From the NCBI RefSeq assembly GCF_029961145.1, contig NZ_JASBRG010000007.1:1463037-1527036 (forward strand): a stretch of 64,000 nucleotides of DNA. Reading direction: 5' to 3'. Position 1 is the stretch's first letter. Each line of letters starts with the position of its first letter. The translations under genes were made by a program, and so were the position numbers. Below are positions 46,338-55,819 of the stretch, piece after piece. This DNA is from Pinibacter soli. Its GTDB lineage: Bacteria > Bacteroidota > Bacteroidia > Chitinophagales > Chitinophagaceae. The notes under the pieces were generated by a model that had not been told where the DNA came from, did not search any database, and was given only the letters and a program-made list of their open reading frames with translations.

Positions 46338-48418
46338 AGTAATCCATTTTTAATGTACGCCGGAATATTCCAATTGCTGAAGTTTTCATCGCTGTGATAA
46401 AGGATATCCAAAGCGAAATGCGTTTTCTTTTTGATGCAAGACTCTGCCAGATTATAAGCACAAATTCCATCATTATTAAAATCATCCGCATTCTTCAATC
46501 CTCTAAACGTCGTTTTATTCTTTTTTACAAAATCCCTGTTTAAATGGATGAACGCATCTTCAAAGCTTCTTGCATGATATTTTTTCTTTCCTGTATTTTC
46601 TTCCTCTTGCTGGTAGCATACACAAATGAAAGCACTCCCTCGTGTAAGCGTCCTTTGCTCGATTGTCAGTATCTTTAAATCTTGCCAGGAAGTACTATCT
46701 AAAAAATGCAATAAGGCCGTATTGCTTGTTTCAATACCAAGATGAACCGGACAGGCTTCTAAAACTATGTTCCCTTTTTTGTCTTTATTTCCTATGTCTC
46801 CTTTAGAATCAATATCGGTAACAATGAGCGCTTTGATTCCAAGAAATTCTATAAACTTTCCAAATATCTGTGAATATGCTCCCACCTCTATAATTGATAT
46901 ATTTTGAGACAGGAGTGGCAGAAAATTATCCTCTTTATGTTCTGCTTTCAGACGGGCAGCTTCTTCTAAATCCACTTTTCGCATAAAAGTTGGTATCAGA
47001 ATCCTTTCTGTGTCCCCCTCAATAAGAATTGCTTTATCAGCAAAAAATATTTCAGCGCGGCTTATGGTCAGATACTGTTTTAAAAACTGATATTGATCGG
47101 TATTAACTTCATATTCTTGTTTTAAGTCTTTCAGGTTTCTTGCAACAACATTATTCTTACTTTCAGCTTTTAGATATTTGATATCATCAAAATCGCTGTC
47201 GGCAACGATGTGAGCAGAATGTGTTGTGATTATGTATTGAAGTGGCCTGGTTATTCCATCCTCCCTTTTCACCCCTTGCGCAAGCAGCTTCTTGATGTTC
47301 TTTATAAAAACATATTGCATTTGAGGATGAGTATGGGCCTCCGGCTCTTCAATGATTAACAGGTTAATATCTGCCGGCTTTTTATCCTTGTCCCGTTTAA
47401 AATCCTGCACAAGAATTTCAATCTCGAAAATGATACTGATCAGGTTCATATAACCTAAGCCATTATAATGCTCCGGGAGCTTATGTTCATCGTGCGTATA
47501 GACTACCGTGGTATTTCCTTCCAGTAACTCCCGGTGTTGAAGAGTGGAGATGATAGCAATATCTGTATCATTGAGTCTTATGCCGCCAAAATTTTGCACC
47601 TTTTCTATAACATCTTTGAACAGGTCTTTATAAATGTCACTCAAGGTGTTGTCTGTCTCAGAAAGTTGGTCTTTAAAATTCTCGGTGGCTTGTGTTTTGT
47701 CGCTGGTATCTTCTTTCTTTTTATAGAGCGCAGAGGTTTGTTTCGACAGTGTATTTTCTTTTTCCTTATTGGTTACATCGCGCTTTGCACTGATGTATTT
47801 AAAACTAAGAATATCCTTTATACTAATGCCTTCACTTTCGAGATTGATTGAATTACCTTCATTAACAATGTTGTTTACTATATCGTACTCGAAGGATTTT
47901 TTGTGCGTATCAAAATAGTCGTCAATTCCTCGTTTCAAAAAGTCTTTTAGGTCTCTGGGCTTGTATTTTTCGTTCTTCTCTGCTTTCTCATTTTCAGTTC
48001 TTGAAAAATCGGAATATTCTGCTCGAACTCTCAGAAAGTCTGTATAACTCAAAGTGTATTCAAATCCTAATACAATTTTATTATTGTCAGGATCCAAATC
48101 CATTAATACTCTACTGACATTTGACAGATCATCTTTTTCATCATACTCGATAAAGACCTTTAGTTTAATTCCTTTAGGTGCAAATTCTTCGGGAGTACCG
48201 GCTGCTTTAATTAAAGCTTCCAGATCATTTTTGAAATCGATATTAAGATCGTCGTAAGAAAACTTATATTTCTCATTTAAGAATTTATCCAGCACAGATA
48301 AGATGGAAGTTTTTCCTGTGTTGTTTTTTCCAATGATGAGGGATAGGTCCCCTTCAAGATCTATTGAGAATTTCTTGAGTAATCTAAAGTTTTCAACTTC
48401 GAGTTTAATTATTTTCAT
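46319..48418 (-). CDS. OLD-family ATPase/TOPRIM nuclease (GajA-type)
   Basis: This 699-residue protein has an N-terminal ABC ATPase with Walker A IIGKNNTGKTS (residues 28-38) and Walker B IIEEPEAHTHPQMQY near 355-367, then the H-loop YIITTHSAHIV. A C-terminal TOPRIM domain has AILIEGDTERI near 464 and IVTDIDSKGD near 532, the conserved Glu and DxD metal residues. An inserted charged helical segment near residues 220-265 (NKEKENTLSK, KKKEDTSDK) distinguishes it from the 578-aa reference GajA. Class 2 OLD nucleases followed by UvrD helicases define Gabija-like defence. It is the first gene of its pair and overlaps the helicase gene by 19 nt. Confidence 0.85.
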   Translation of the reverse strand: MKIIKLEVENFRLLKKFSIDLEGDLSLIIGKNNTGKTSILSVLDKFLNEKYKFSYDDLNIDFKNDLEALIKAAGTPEEFAPKGIKLKVFIEYDEKDDLSNVSRVLMDLDPDNNKIVLGFEYTLSYTDFLRVRAEYSDFSRTENEKAEKNEKYKPRDLKDFLKRGIDDYFDTHKKSFEYDIVNNIVNEGNSINLESEGISIKDILSFKYISAKRDVTNKEKENTLSKQTSALYKKKEDTSDKTQATENFKDQLSETDNTLSDIYKDLFKDVIEKVQNFGGIRLNDTDIAIISTLQHRELLEGNTTVVYTHDEHKLPEHYNGLGYMNLISIIFEIEILVQDFKRDKDKKPADINLLIIEEPEAHTHPQMQYVFIKNIKKLLAQGVKREDGITRPLQYIITTHSAHIVADSDFDDIKYLKAESKNNVVARNLKDLKQEYEVNTDQYQFLKQYLTISRAEIFFADKAILIEGDTERILIPTFMRKVDLEEAARLKAEHKEDNFLPLLSQNISIIEVGAYSQIFGKFIEFLGIKALIVTDIDSKGDIGNKDKKGNIVLEACPVHLGIETSNTALLHFLDSTSWQDLKILTIEQRTLTRGSAFICVCYQQEEENTGKKKYHARSFEDAFIHLNRDFVKKNKTTFRGLKNADDFNNDGICAYNLAESCIKKKTHFALDILYHSDENFSNWNIPAYIKNGLLWLKKD

Positions 48419-48694
48419 AGATGACCTAAGATAATTTTTATGCTTTTACAAGCCTTTCTATTTAATGTATTCTAATGTTGGTCGCACAGTTTTTATACTT
48501 GCTCACCAACAACCTTTAAAAATACGCAAGAGTATTTTCGGACAAATATCGTTTCCCGTAAGATTTGCTAAAGCATTAACCACACAATTCAACCGGTCAA
48601 TATGCCAATTTCCAGTATAGAGAGTTTTCATACAGCAAAAATTTCCATTAAAGTATTTTTTGATGAGTATTTGGCAATTAGCAATGAGATTTTT

Positions 48695-48713
48695 ACAAAA
48701 GCAATGCTTTTGT
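48695..48713. repeat. 19-bp palindrome upstream of OLD-nuclease gene
   Basis: ACAAAAGCA (48695-48703) and TGCTTTTGT (48705-48713) are perfect complementary arms around a single A. They lie 280 bp upstream of the minus-strand OLD gene start. This could be an operator or a short hairpin. Confidence 0.3.
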
Positions 48714-48887
48714 TTTACAATTTGGGAGAATTATAATCATGGTTTGGGTTTAATCAAATTAAGGTATTAAAAGTTTGCTTACTAACAAAATATTCATTGA
48801 ATTTCACGGTATTAAAGCATCTCTGCCATCCTTAGTATAGTTGATAGCAACAAAGGATAATTATCGATTCATTTGAGAGCTGGCTAG

Positions 48888-49079
48888 ATTGATCTTTCCA
48901 AACAAGTGCTGGATCATTCGATTAAACCGATTTGTGATTACTCGACGTTAGAAGTAAATAAGTATAGAGTGCGCTTTTATGAAATAAAAGCTGCTGTAAA
49001 AAAAATTGTTTCCTATGAACTAGACAGAATTGTCTACACTCCAGAACTGCAGTCATTGGTGATTACAAAGAAAGGTTAG
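48888..49079 (+). pseudogene. decayed 3' end of a second traG gene
   Basis: An open frame without start (stop TAG upstream at 48885-48887) reads KYRVRFYEIKAAVKKIVSYE, then LDRIVYTPELQSLVITKKG before its stop. It aligns with the last residues of the TraG protein at 30201-32174 (IELKTDIKKLVIEEMSRIIN, TPELSIIIHKKA), sharing the TPEL block, the Arg-Ile pair, spacing of charged residues and a terminal KK. Orientation is the same as the intact traG. As in the intact copy, a minus-strand defence gene follows directly. The relation is by eye; the remnant is too diverged to be a recent duplication. Confidence 0.65.
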
Positions 49080-49363
49080 AATATTCAGCAGCAGTCTTGA
49101 TATTTGTAAATCTCAAGTTGATTTAGAAACATAATTATCTAATTTATTTGTAAAACTCAGTATTTAATTGGACAAATAACATGCCCCGTCATAAATCCAA
49201 GTTCTTGACTTAAATATTTTCTAGTCAAGTCCTTTCTTGTTTGTAGAAGAACATTGCCAGAAAATATTATGGAACAGAATTCTACGATGAGTTTAAACTT
49301 TCCTGACAATGTCTGTACGATTAAATACTAATCATTACAATTTATTTCAGTACATATATTATC

Positions 49364-52300
49364 TTACGTAACACTCTTGAATGTTATCACATTTTCTCTA
49401 AACAAATAAGCCTCAGAAGAACCTAATTCAATCATCTTATCGAGGAGCCAAACAAAATCGTCTATCAATCTTTTGCTCTTCTTTATTTCAGATATATGAT
49501 TATAGAATAACCTTTTCACCAATCGTTCGGCATCTATTGACATTAGTGCGATTAATTGTAATGATTCTTTTTTAATAAGCTCTACAAGCCAACTAAGGCC
49601 TTCTGGTAAGAAAGTTTTTTCACCAATTGTAGAAAAAACATTTAAAATGGACTGCGCATTAGAAGCGCCAAAATCACTGATCATTTGGTGGTAAATTTCT
49701 TTTTTGCCGTGTAGTGGCTGCCAGTCTGCTGCCTGTTCCTTCCAACCGGTATCAAGTAGTAATTGTTTGGCAAAATAACCAGTCCCACTTTTTTTAATTT
49801 TACCAGACAGGTGTTCCCAAACGTCCCAAAAATGTTTAATTGCAAGATTCTTAATTGTATCGTCTGGATTATTAGCGACAATATCGTCCAGTTTGGCTAC
49901 AGAAAATTTTAAAACATCTGCAGCAAATTCGAAAAGATCATCCTGGTGCCTATATGTATCTGCGTCGGCTATAGTTCTGTCGCATTCATCTAAAATAATA
50001 TCCAAAATTCGTTTTGAGAATGAGGGGGCTGCCACTATAAGCAATTCTGCCAAATAGAATTTGATTTCTAAAACCTCCTGAAATCCTATTTGCTTACCTT
50101 CTTTTCTGCTTCTATATGAATAATCTTCTTCAAGTTTCTGATCTTCTACAAGTAGCAAGACGAAATGCCGAATAAATTCTCTAAGCAGAACATCATCGGT
50201 AGCACAAGGAATTATCAATAATGCCCGTGTTAATAAATATCCTGAATGGCTATCAAGAGTAACAGTAGAAAGATCTAAAACTGCATTATCTTTTTTTATT
50301 TGTGCTTCAATGTATTGATGTTCTTTTTCTTTTGCTAATTGAAGACTGTTATCATCATGACCAATATGGAAATACGGATTGGCTTTGCGATACGCTGCAT
50401 ATTGTACTACTGAAAACCATATTGTTTTTGCGTCTTTAGGATGATGATTGGAAAAAACACCTCTGATATATTTAGTTATTTCGCCAACTTCATGCTCAGA
50501 AAATGGAGCAATAACCATATGCACCATAATGAGCAGTACTTTCCGACGATCTTCTTCCGATTCTAAAAAATTAAGGGGAAGATGAAAAGAAGATAAAGCC
50601 AATTCCTTTTCCCTAAGATTGTAGCTCATATTCAACCCAAAATTTCGACTGGTCGTATCCTGGATAATTATTGCTGCGGTTCCCCGAATTTTATTTATAC
50701 ACCACATTTTTTCTTCTTCACTCAGTTGCCGGGCAATATCTCTTAGTCCTATAATAGCTAGTGTAACCGGACGGTCGAAAAGGATATTAAGATTTTCATT
50801 GCTCTCATATTCTTTCTGACAAGCTTGCCAGTCTGGATAACTTATGTGTTCCTTTCCATCAAATGCTTTTTGCAATTGACTTGAATAATTCATTGCTTTA
50901 TTATCAGATTCAAACTCTTCTTTGCCGGAATCCATAAACTCCTGAACATCTTTGTCGTATTCCGGTGCTATAGGAAAACCTCCTATTTTTTCATCGTATT
51001 CACCAAGTTTATGATTCCTGATATCTATTTCCGTTATTGTTTTTTTCCAAACAATATCGTTCTCTTGAATATCTGTTTTTAGCTGATCAAATACCTGGTA
51101 TATTTCGTTATTGAGCTTCCTGATATTAAATTGATAATCTAAAATAAAATCTCTAAGCCCCCTCCTAAATTTCTTTCTATGAGGCAATTGGTTGGCCTTC
51201 CATCGTTCTTCTTGTGCAAATGGGATTTTTTGGTCCGAAGGAGCCATTGCAGCATGTTCCTGTAGCGCCCTATTTAAATCCCATTCATAAAATGCTCTTA
51301 CTTTTAATAAAGGCAATATCGATTCATCCACTTCTGTGGGGTATGCTATAGCAACACTCGCCAGTACCCCAAGAGGTGCCACATTATTTGTATTGCTATA
51401 GATGTACTGATAAATAAATTTGAGGTTGGCCCGGCTTGTCTCTGTTTTCCTGGCAGCCATACCTAAAAGGAATTTTTCAAAACTCATCAAAAGCGATTCC
51501 AAAAGATAATGGGTAACGCTTATCCCCCGATAGGCGACCCATAATTCTCCCGCTCCCCATAGTTTTTTCATTGTTCCATCAGGCAATTCAAATTCAACTT
51601 CTTCTAGTTGATGTTTATATTGGCATTTTGCTTTTACATAAAACTCTACCGAATAGTTAATGAACTGTACAAGGAATTCTAATCCCTTAAGAGGATGATA
51701 TTGCAATAGGTTAAACAAAGGTGTTTTGTAAATACCGGAAGGGAAGAATTCGTGCTTATCTTCAATGCCCCAACATTTATCACTATTTAAGCTATCATCA
51801 CCAATCATTGCACTAATGCTACCGGGTGGCGGTGGTTCAATGGGACGGAGCTTCCATTCCTTCCATGCGCTTTCCACTATCAATTCAGGCAGTTCTTTTA
51901 TTAACTCTTGGTTACCCAATCCCGAAAGACATTTTTTAATTACAGCCTTGTCCAATGAACGACCTTGCCGGGAATTGCTTTCCTCATTTGCAAATGCCTG
52001 CTCAACAAGTTTTTTTATTTCGTCTTTTGCGATGGAAGCTAGGTCGAACAAAATAGCTATCAGATCCTTTTTCCTGCCTTCCATTTCCCTTTTTTGCCAA
52101 AATTCTAAACCCGATTCAATTTCACTTATGTAGTGTAGTACGAGTTTTTTAGCAGACGCTAATTCATACTGGTCTATATCCTTGAACTGAAACATCAGTC
52201 TTAAGTGCCAGTCAGACAAATAAGATATAATATTAAACCTGTTAGCGGCAAGCTGATCGATATGCTTTCCAATGAACATAAGGATTTCTCTCCAGCCAGA

Positions 52301-54400
52301 TCCTACAGGCAATAAGAGATTTACCTTGTCATTGTTTTCCTTGCAACATGTTTTAATTATATGCAAACATCTTATTAGCAATTTTGCATTTCCTGCTAAC
52401 AGGTCTTTTTCAAAACCAATAAAAAAGGCTTCACTGACTTGTGATCTGAAAATTGCGGTAAGAATTTCGTCTGTCCAATAGCGCTCTAATGATTTACTGC
52501 TTAAAACATCTCTTACAAGCGTTACTACTTTTGTCCCGTTTTCTGCTAACAATTCTTCTATCCAAAGCCTGAATGCCCTTCTTATTGCAGGCTCTTTCCC
52601 TATTTTACTGAAGAAGTCATCTACATTGGCTGCATCTTCATAAACTGATGAAATATGTTTTATCAGTGCCCAATCTTCTAATATGTCATGAGCAGGTGTA
52701 TATCGCCTGTTCAATGGTTCCTGCACCAGCATCTCGTCTTTTACAAGCAATGCAGTTGCTTCCGCATCAGCCGTAGCTGGTTGCGTAAACAGTTTCATTT
52801 CTTTAGCCCGTTTAATTGCTATTTCCATGAAGGCATTTTCCCGTTTAATTGGTAGCCCGTTTATTTCGTTTGCCTCATCAACGACAAGAATATTCCACAA
52901 CCTTTTTTTAAAATCGGCAAGTTCAATATTAGCATAATCATCGCCACTTTTATGTAAGGCTTTAACGGCAAAGTCTAAATACTTAGGGCTTTGCAACAAT
53001 GGCCTTATTTTTACATTGCCCAGAACACTATTTAACTGAGGGTATTTTTGAAAAACGATTTCAAATTCTTCATCTGTCAATAGCGGAATTTCAACAACAC
53101 CAATTTTTTCTCTGCTTAATCCAAACTTCTGAATAATCAGATCGATAGCATACTTTCTTGAAGAGACAACTAATTTAATATCAGGATACTCAGCCAATAT
53201 GCCCATAAGTTGTTTAAATGCGCATTCTGGATCTGCTTCCAATAATTTTTCAAAACTGTCCAGATATAAGATTTTATCCGGAAGAAGTGAGATACAAGAA
53301 AATATGTCCCGGATAGATATGTCAACACCTTGGTTTGAAAAAACATTGGCAATATGTGGCTGATTAAATTGGTCTGCTCTAAATACAAAGACACCTGATG
53401 TCGTAAATACATTCTGCAACAAATCCTTTACCTGGGCTGATTTACCAACTCCGGGTTTTCCGGTCACTATAGTGATAGGAAATGTCGAAATCGATTGAAC
53501 TATATTATCGGTGATATCTGACCTTTCAAGATGTACTTCTCCAATGGTATCTTTTAGCGGGTTAACTATGGCGCTACTATCACTTTTTAATTTTTCTATT
53601 GCGTTAAAGTAAGGAATCAAATTCTCTGCAGAAAAATTTTTATAAATGTCCATTTGCCGGATGGTTGCGGTAGTGATATTTCCTCCATCCTTATTAAATG
53701 TAGCGGCAATGGCTGATAATCCATCCCATATTTCTTTCTCGTTGAGGGCAGATACTCTGCTCTTTGCAAGCCTAATCAGGTTTAAAAAATATGCTTGGTC
53801 TACACTTCCTGATTGCAACAAATCATACTCTAATACATCCATACATTTTGTAAATTCCCAGATCTCTTTATCTGTTAAGGCAACATTTCCGTTGGCCTCT
53901 TTCAAAATGGTATGTATAGTGTCTAAGCGTTCCTTTTTACCTTTAATGCGATTTACTTCATTAATAAAATCAACTTCTGTCGCATGTGAATTAGCCCAGT
54001 TAAAGATGGATTTAAAATGATTGCGTTCATCCTTAGTTAATCCACCTTTTACGATAATCAGCTTATCTTTTGTTTTATCAAAAATGGTGGTATTGTTATA
54101 GTCTTTCCAAAACGCTTGTAACACCTCTTTGAAAGTGTCGTTATTTTCAGTAAATGATACGTCATGTTTGATTTGCATCAATAATCTATGTTCGCCAAGT
54201 CCTGATTTTGCAATGACTAACAAGTCATCAGTTTCATATCCTCTGCTGGTATTTTGAAAACCAACTTCAATTATTTCATTCGCTGGCAAGCATGGCGCAC
54301 TACCAGTTATTACCAAGCCTGTAATAAAAGCCGTTTGAATGGATTGTTCGAAATTAGTCCCGCCACCTCCTTTTTGAAATACACTTCCTTTTTCTGCCAT
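49364..54400 (-). CDS. large STAND NTPase with N-terminal nuclease-like domain (Avs-like)
   Basis: The ATG at 54400 gives 1678 residues; a TTG nine bases earlier is possible. Residues about 10-140 resemble a PD-(D/E)xK/Cap4-type nuclease: GGGGTNFEQSIQTAFI, then GYETDDLLVIAKSG and LLMQIKHD (acidic plus Q-x-K). A P-loop follows at about 314-321 (TGKPGVGKSAQ), with ILYLDSFEKLLE (Walker B-like) near 377 and VVSSRKY near 405. The remaining 1200 residues are helical repeats, as expected for a target-sensing domain. Nuclease-STAND-repeat proteins of this size are the Avs antiphage NLR-like sensors. The subtype cannot be assigned by eye. It is transcribed as a single gene 132 bp after the CBASS operon. 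Confidence 0.72.
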   Translation of the reverse strand: MAEKGSVFQKGGGGTNFEQSIQTAFITGLVITGSAPCLPANEIIEVGFQNTSRGYETDDLLVIAKSGLGEHRLLMQIKHDVSFTENNDTFKEVLQAFWKDYNNTTIFDKTKDKLIIVKGGLTKDERNHFKSIFNWANSHATEVDFINEVNRIKGKKERLDTIHTILKEANGNVALTDKEIWEFTKCMDVLEYDLLQSGSVDQAYFLNLIRLAKSRVSALNEKEIWDGLSAIAATFNKDGGNITTATIRQMDIYKNFSAENLIPYFNAIEKLKSDSSAIVNPLKDTIGEVHLERSDITDNIVQSISTFPITIVTGKPGVGKSAQVKDLLQNVFTTSGVFVFRADQFNQPHIANVFSNQGVDISIRDIFSCISLLPDKILYLDSFEKLLEADPECAFKQLMGILAEYPDIKLVVSSRKYAIDLIIQKFGLSREKIGVVEIPLLTDEEFEIVFQKYPQLNSVLGNVKIRPLLQSPKYLDFAVKALHKSGDDYANIELADFKKRLWNILVVDEANEINGLPIKRENAFMEIAIKRAKEMKLFTQPATADAEATALLVKDEMLVQEPLNRRYTPAHDILEDWALIKHISSVYEDAANVDDFFSKIGKEPAIRRAFRLWIEELLAENGTKVVTLVRDVLSSKSLERYWTDEILTAIFRSQVSEAFFIGFEKDLLAGNAKLLIRCLHIIKTCCKENNDKVNLLLPVGSGWREILMFIGKHIDQLAANRFNIISYLSDWHLRLMFQFKDIDQYELASAKKLVLHYISEIESGLEFWQKREMEGRKKDLIAILFDLASIAKDEIKKLVEQAFANEESNSRQGRSLDKAVIKKCLSGLGNQELIKELPELIVESAWKEWKLRPIEPPPPGSISAMIGDDSLNSDKCWGIEDKHEFFPSGIYKTPLFNLLQYHPLKGLEFLVQFINYSVEFYVKAKCQYKHQLEEVEFELPDGTMKKLWGAGELWVAYRGISVTHYLLESLLMSFEKFLLGMAARKTETSRANLKFIYQYIYSNTNNVAPLGVLASVAIAYPTEVDESILPLLKVRAFYEWDLNRALQEHAAMAPSDQKIPFAQEERWKANQLPHRKKFRRGLRDFILDYQFNIRKLNNEIYQVFDQLKTDIQENDIVWKKTITEIDIRNHKLGEYDEKIGGFPIAPEYDKDVQEFMDSGKEEFESDNKAMNYSSQLQKAFDGKEHISYPDWQACQKEYESNENLNILFDRPVTLAIIGLRDIARQLSEEEKMWCINKIRGTAAIIIQDTTSRNFGLNMSYNLREKELALSSFHLPLNFLESEEDRRKVLLIMVHMVIAPFSEHEVGEITKYIRGVFSNHHPKDAKTIWFSVVQYAAYRKANPYFHIGHDDNSLQLAKEKEHQYIEAQIKKDNAVLDLSTVTLDSHSGYLLTRALLIIPCATDDVLLREFIRHFVLLLVEDQKLEEDYSYRSRKEGKQIGFQEVLEIKFYLAELLIVAAPSFSKRILDIILDECDRTIADADTYRHQDDLFEFAADVLKFSVAKLDDIVANNPDDTIKNLAIKHFWDVWEHLSGKIKKSGTGYFAKQLLLDTGWKEQAADWQPLHGKKEIYHQMISDFGASNAQSILNVFSTIGEKTFLPEGLSWLVELIKKESLQLIALMSIDAERLVKRLFYNHISEIKKSKRLIDDFVWLLDKMIELGSSEAYLFRENVITFKSVT

Positions 54401-54532
54401 AATATTCAATTTATTAATCCTTTTGGAAAAAACGCCAAGGGTGACTTCGCTAATCGCGAAAATTTAAACGTAATTTCTTGTGCGGAAGTGGTGCCAACAT
54501 TGCCAAATTTTCCATCTTATGATCACTGCAAT

Positions 54533-55378
54533 TTATTCGTTACTATATTTCAAGTTCGCAGCCCACTTTGTATGGGCTCCAATTTCAAATTCCGTTTCCC
54601 TGCTCCATTCATTAAAACCCAAACCATTTATCAGCATATCGTCAGCCCACTTTACCTTTTCATTGTTTCCTTGATCAATTAACTTTTCTAACTCGTGCAT
54701 TTGCTCTTCATTTGGTATCAAATCAAATATCTCGTAAATCAATAATTCTTGACAATCCAGGTACCTTGCCTTTTGAAATGGAGTGAGTAGAGTGTCAACA
54801 TATTTATAATCAATATACCTGAACAACTCCTTATTTAATATACCTGTACTTAATAATTCTTCACAAAATTCTCGCCATTGAGAAATTTCGCGGTCTTCTT
54901 TGGAAGCAAACCATTTAAAAACATCGAGGACATGTTTCCCTTTAACTTGCATACGAAGGTCATTTTTTGCTATTCCATGTTCAGTCGAAAATTGTCTGTC
55001 TGATTTAATTTCAAGCTCTTCAAACAGCTTTTCAGATGACACGTACCTTTTATAAGCTCCACCAACTAATTGGTAATAATTCCCTTTCCTGTTTTTCACC
55101 AACAAATACTTACCATTCACCTTAATTCTAATTAGATAGGCAAAAGACATTCTTATATACTGCTCCGGTAATAATATTCTTGTTTGGAAAAACAATGGCA
55201 ACCTTTTGATGTTGGCGATAAGCTCCACTATGTAAAAGCCTATTGGCGCCGAAATTATATTTATCAATAAGCCAACAATTAATAAAGACCACGGATTATC
55301 CGGAAGCCTTTTGGTTAATAATAAAATCACTGTAAGGGCTATTGAGAATGCAATTGTCTTGGGTATAGTTGTTTTCAT
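54533..55378 (-). CDS. cap16: Cap16-type CBASS effector: two TM helices plus NUDIX-like domain
   Basis: This 281-residue protein has two N-terminal membrane helices (IAFSIALTVILLLTK and LLIVGLLINIISAPIGFYIV). A soluble part resembles the SMODS-associated NUDIX domain: RMSFAYLIRIKVNGKYLLVK, then NYYQLVGGAYKRY, as in NUDIX folds that have lost hydrolase residues and bind a cyclic nucleotide. Acting in the membrane, such effectors are thought to disrupt it when activated by the CD-NTase product. It is third in the CBASS operon, 6 bp after the E2-like gene. The operon position and domain combination match Cap16; the membrane mechanism is family knowledge. Confidence 0.8.
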   Translation of the reverse strand: MKTTIPKTIAFSIALTVILLLTKRLPDNPWSLLIVGLLINIISAPIGFYIVELIANIKRLPLFFQTRILLPEQYIRMSFAYLIRIKVNGKYLLVKNRKGNYYQLVGGAYKRYVSSEKLFEELEIKSDRQFSTEHGIAKNDLRMQVKGKHVLDVFKWFASKEDREISQWREFCEELLSTGILNKELFRYIDYKYVDTLLTPFQKARYLDCQELLIYEIFDLIPNEEQMHELEKLIDQGNNEKVKWADDMLINGLGFNEWSRETEFEIGAHTKWAANLKYSNE

Positions 55379-55384
55379 ATTTTT

Positions 55385-55819
55385 CTAGTTGTGTGGAGCT
55401 TCTTCTCCAATCCAAACCTTATATCGTTTCCAAAATTCATATTTAATTATCCACTCAGAAACCCACGGCAACATTTTCACTAAAGGGGTCATCCTCGTAG
55501 CAGGCAAATCTTTCGGATAATACAAGCACAAAGTATTATCAAAATACATGTGAGTTTCCTTATGAAATTTAATTGAGGGACTAGCAATCCATATTCGCTC
55601 AAATCTTTGCGGATGGTTGTACGAATATTTAATCATTACCTCATACTTGCCTTTATCCAGCTTTAAAAATCCTCTACAAAACAAATTCTCGCCGTCGATA
55701 ACACAACGAAGCCAATCATATTTGCTCTCAATTAAAATTTTCTCAATTAGCAAATATGAGTAGCTATTCTGCTTTGCTTTTTTAACCAATATTGTCTCCA
55801 AAATCCCTATGCCTTTCAT
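55385..55819 (-). CDS. E2-like CBASS ancillary protein (short type II)
   Basis: This 144-residue protein has the bacterial E2-like pattern: a beta-rich core (YEVMIKYSYNHPQRFERIWI) and then HMYFDNTLCLYYPKD, where His90 and catalytic Cys98 lie. It ends in MLPWVSEWIIKYEFWKRYKV and EEAPHN. Short type II CBASS uses such E2-only proteins in place of the E1-E2 fusion Cap2 to conjugate or prime the CD-NTase. It overlaps the CD-NTase gene by 38 nt, unusually long, so translation is tightly coupled. No JAB protease (Cap3) is present in this operon, consistent with the short form. Confidence 0.82.
   Translation of the reverse strand: MKGIGILETILVKKAKQNSYSYLLIEKILIESKYDWLRCVIDGENLFCRGFLKLDKGKYEVMIKYSYNHPQRFERIWIASPSIKFHKETHMYFDNTLCLYYPKDLPATRMTPLVKMLPWVSEWIIKYEFWKRYKVWIGEEAPHN

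Larger units (their letters stand above)
48419..49363. other. 945-bp gene-poor boundary between two defence blocks
   Basis: The stretch holds a short plus-strand ORF at 48602-48736 (44 residues, MPISSIESFHTAKISIKVFF...), a decayed traG 3' end (48888-49079, listed separately) and, on the minus strand, a start-less open frame at 49157-49324 with some protein character. It also contains a 19-bp palindrome (48695-48713). The mix of fragments on both strands marks a recombination scar between element modules. Confidence 0.55.

Noticed and set aside
49157..49324. Start-less minus-strand frame after the STAND gene
   Set aside because: It reads partly like protein but has no start codon, is short and matches nothing I recognise; kept only as a note in the gene-poor region.
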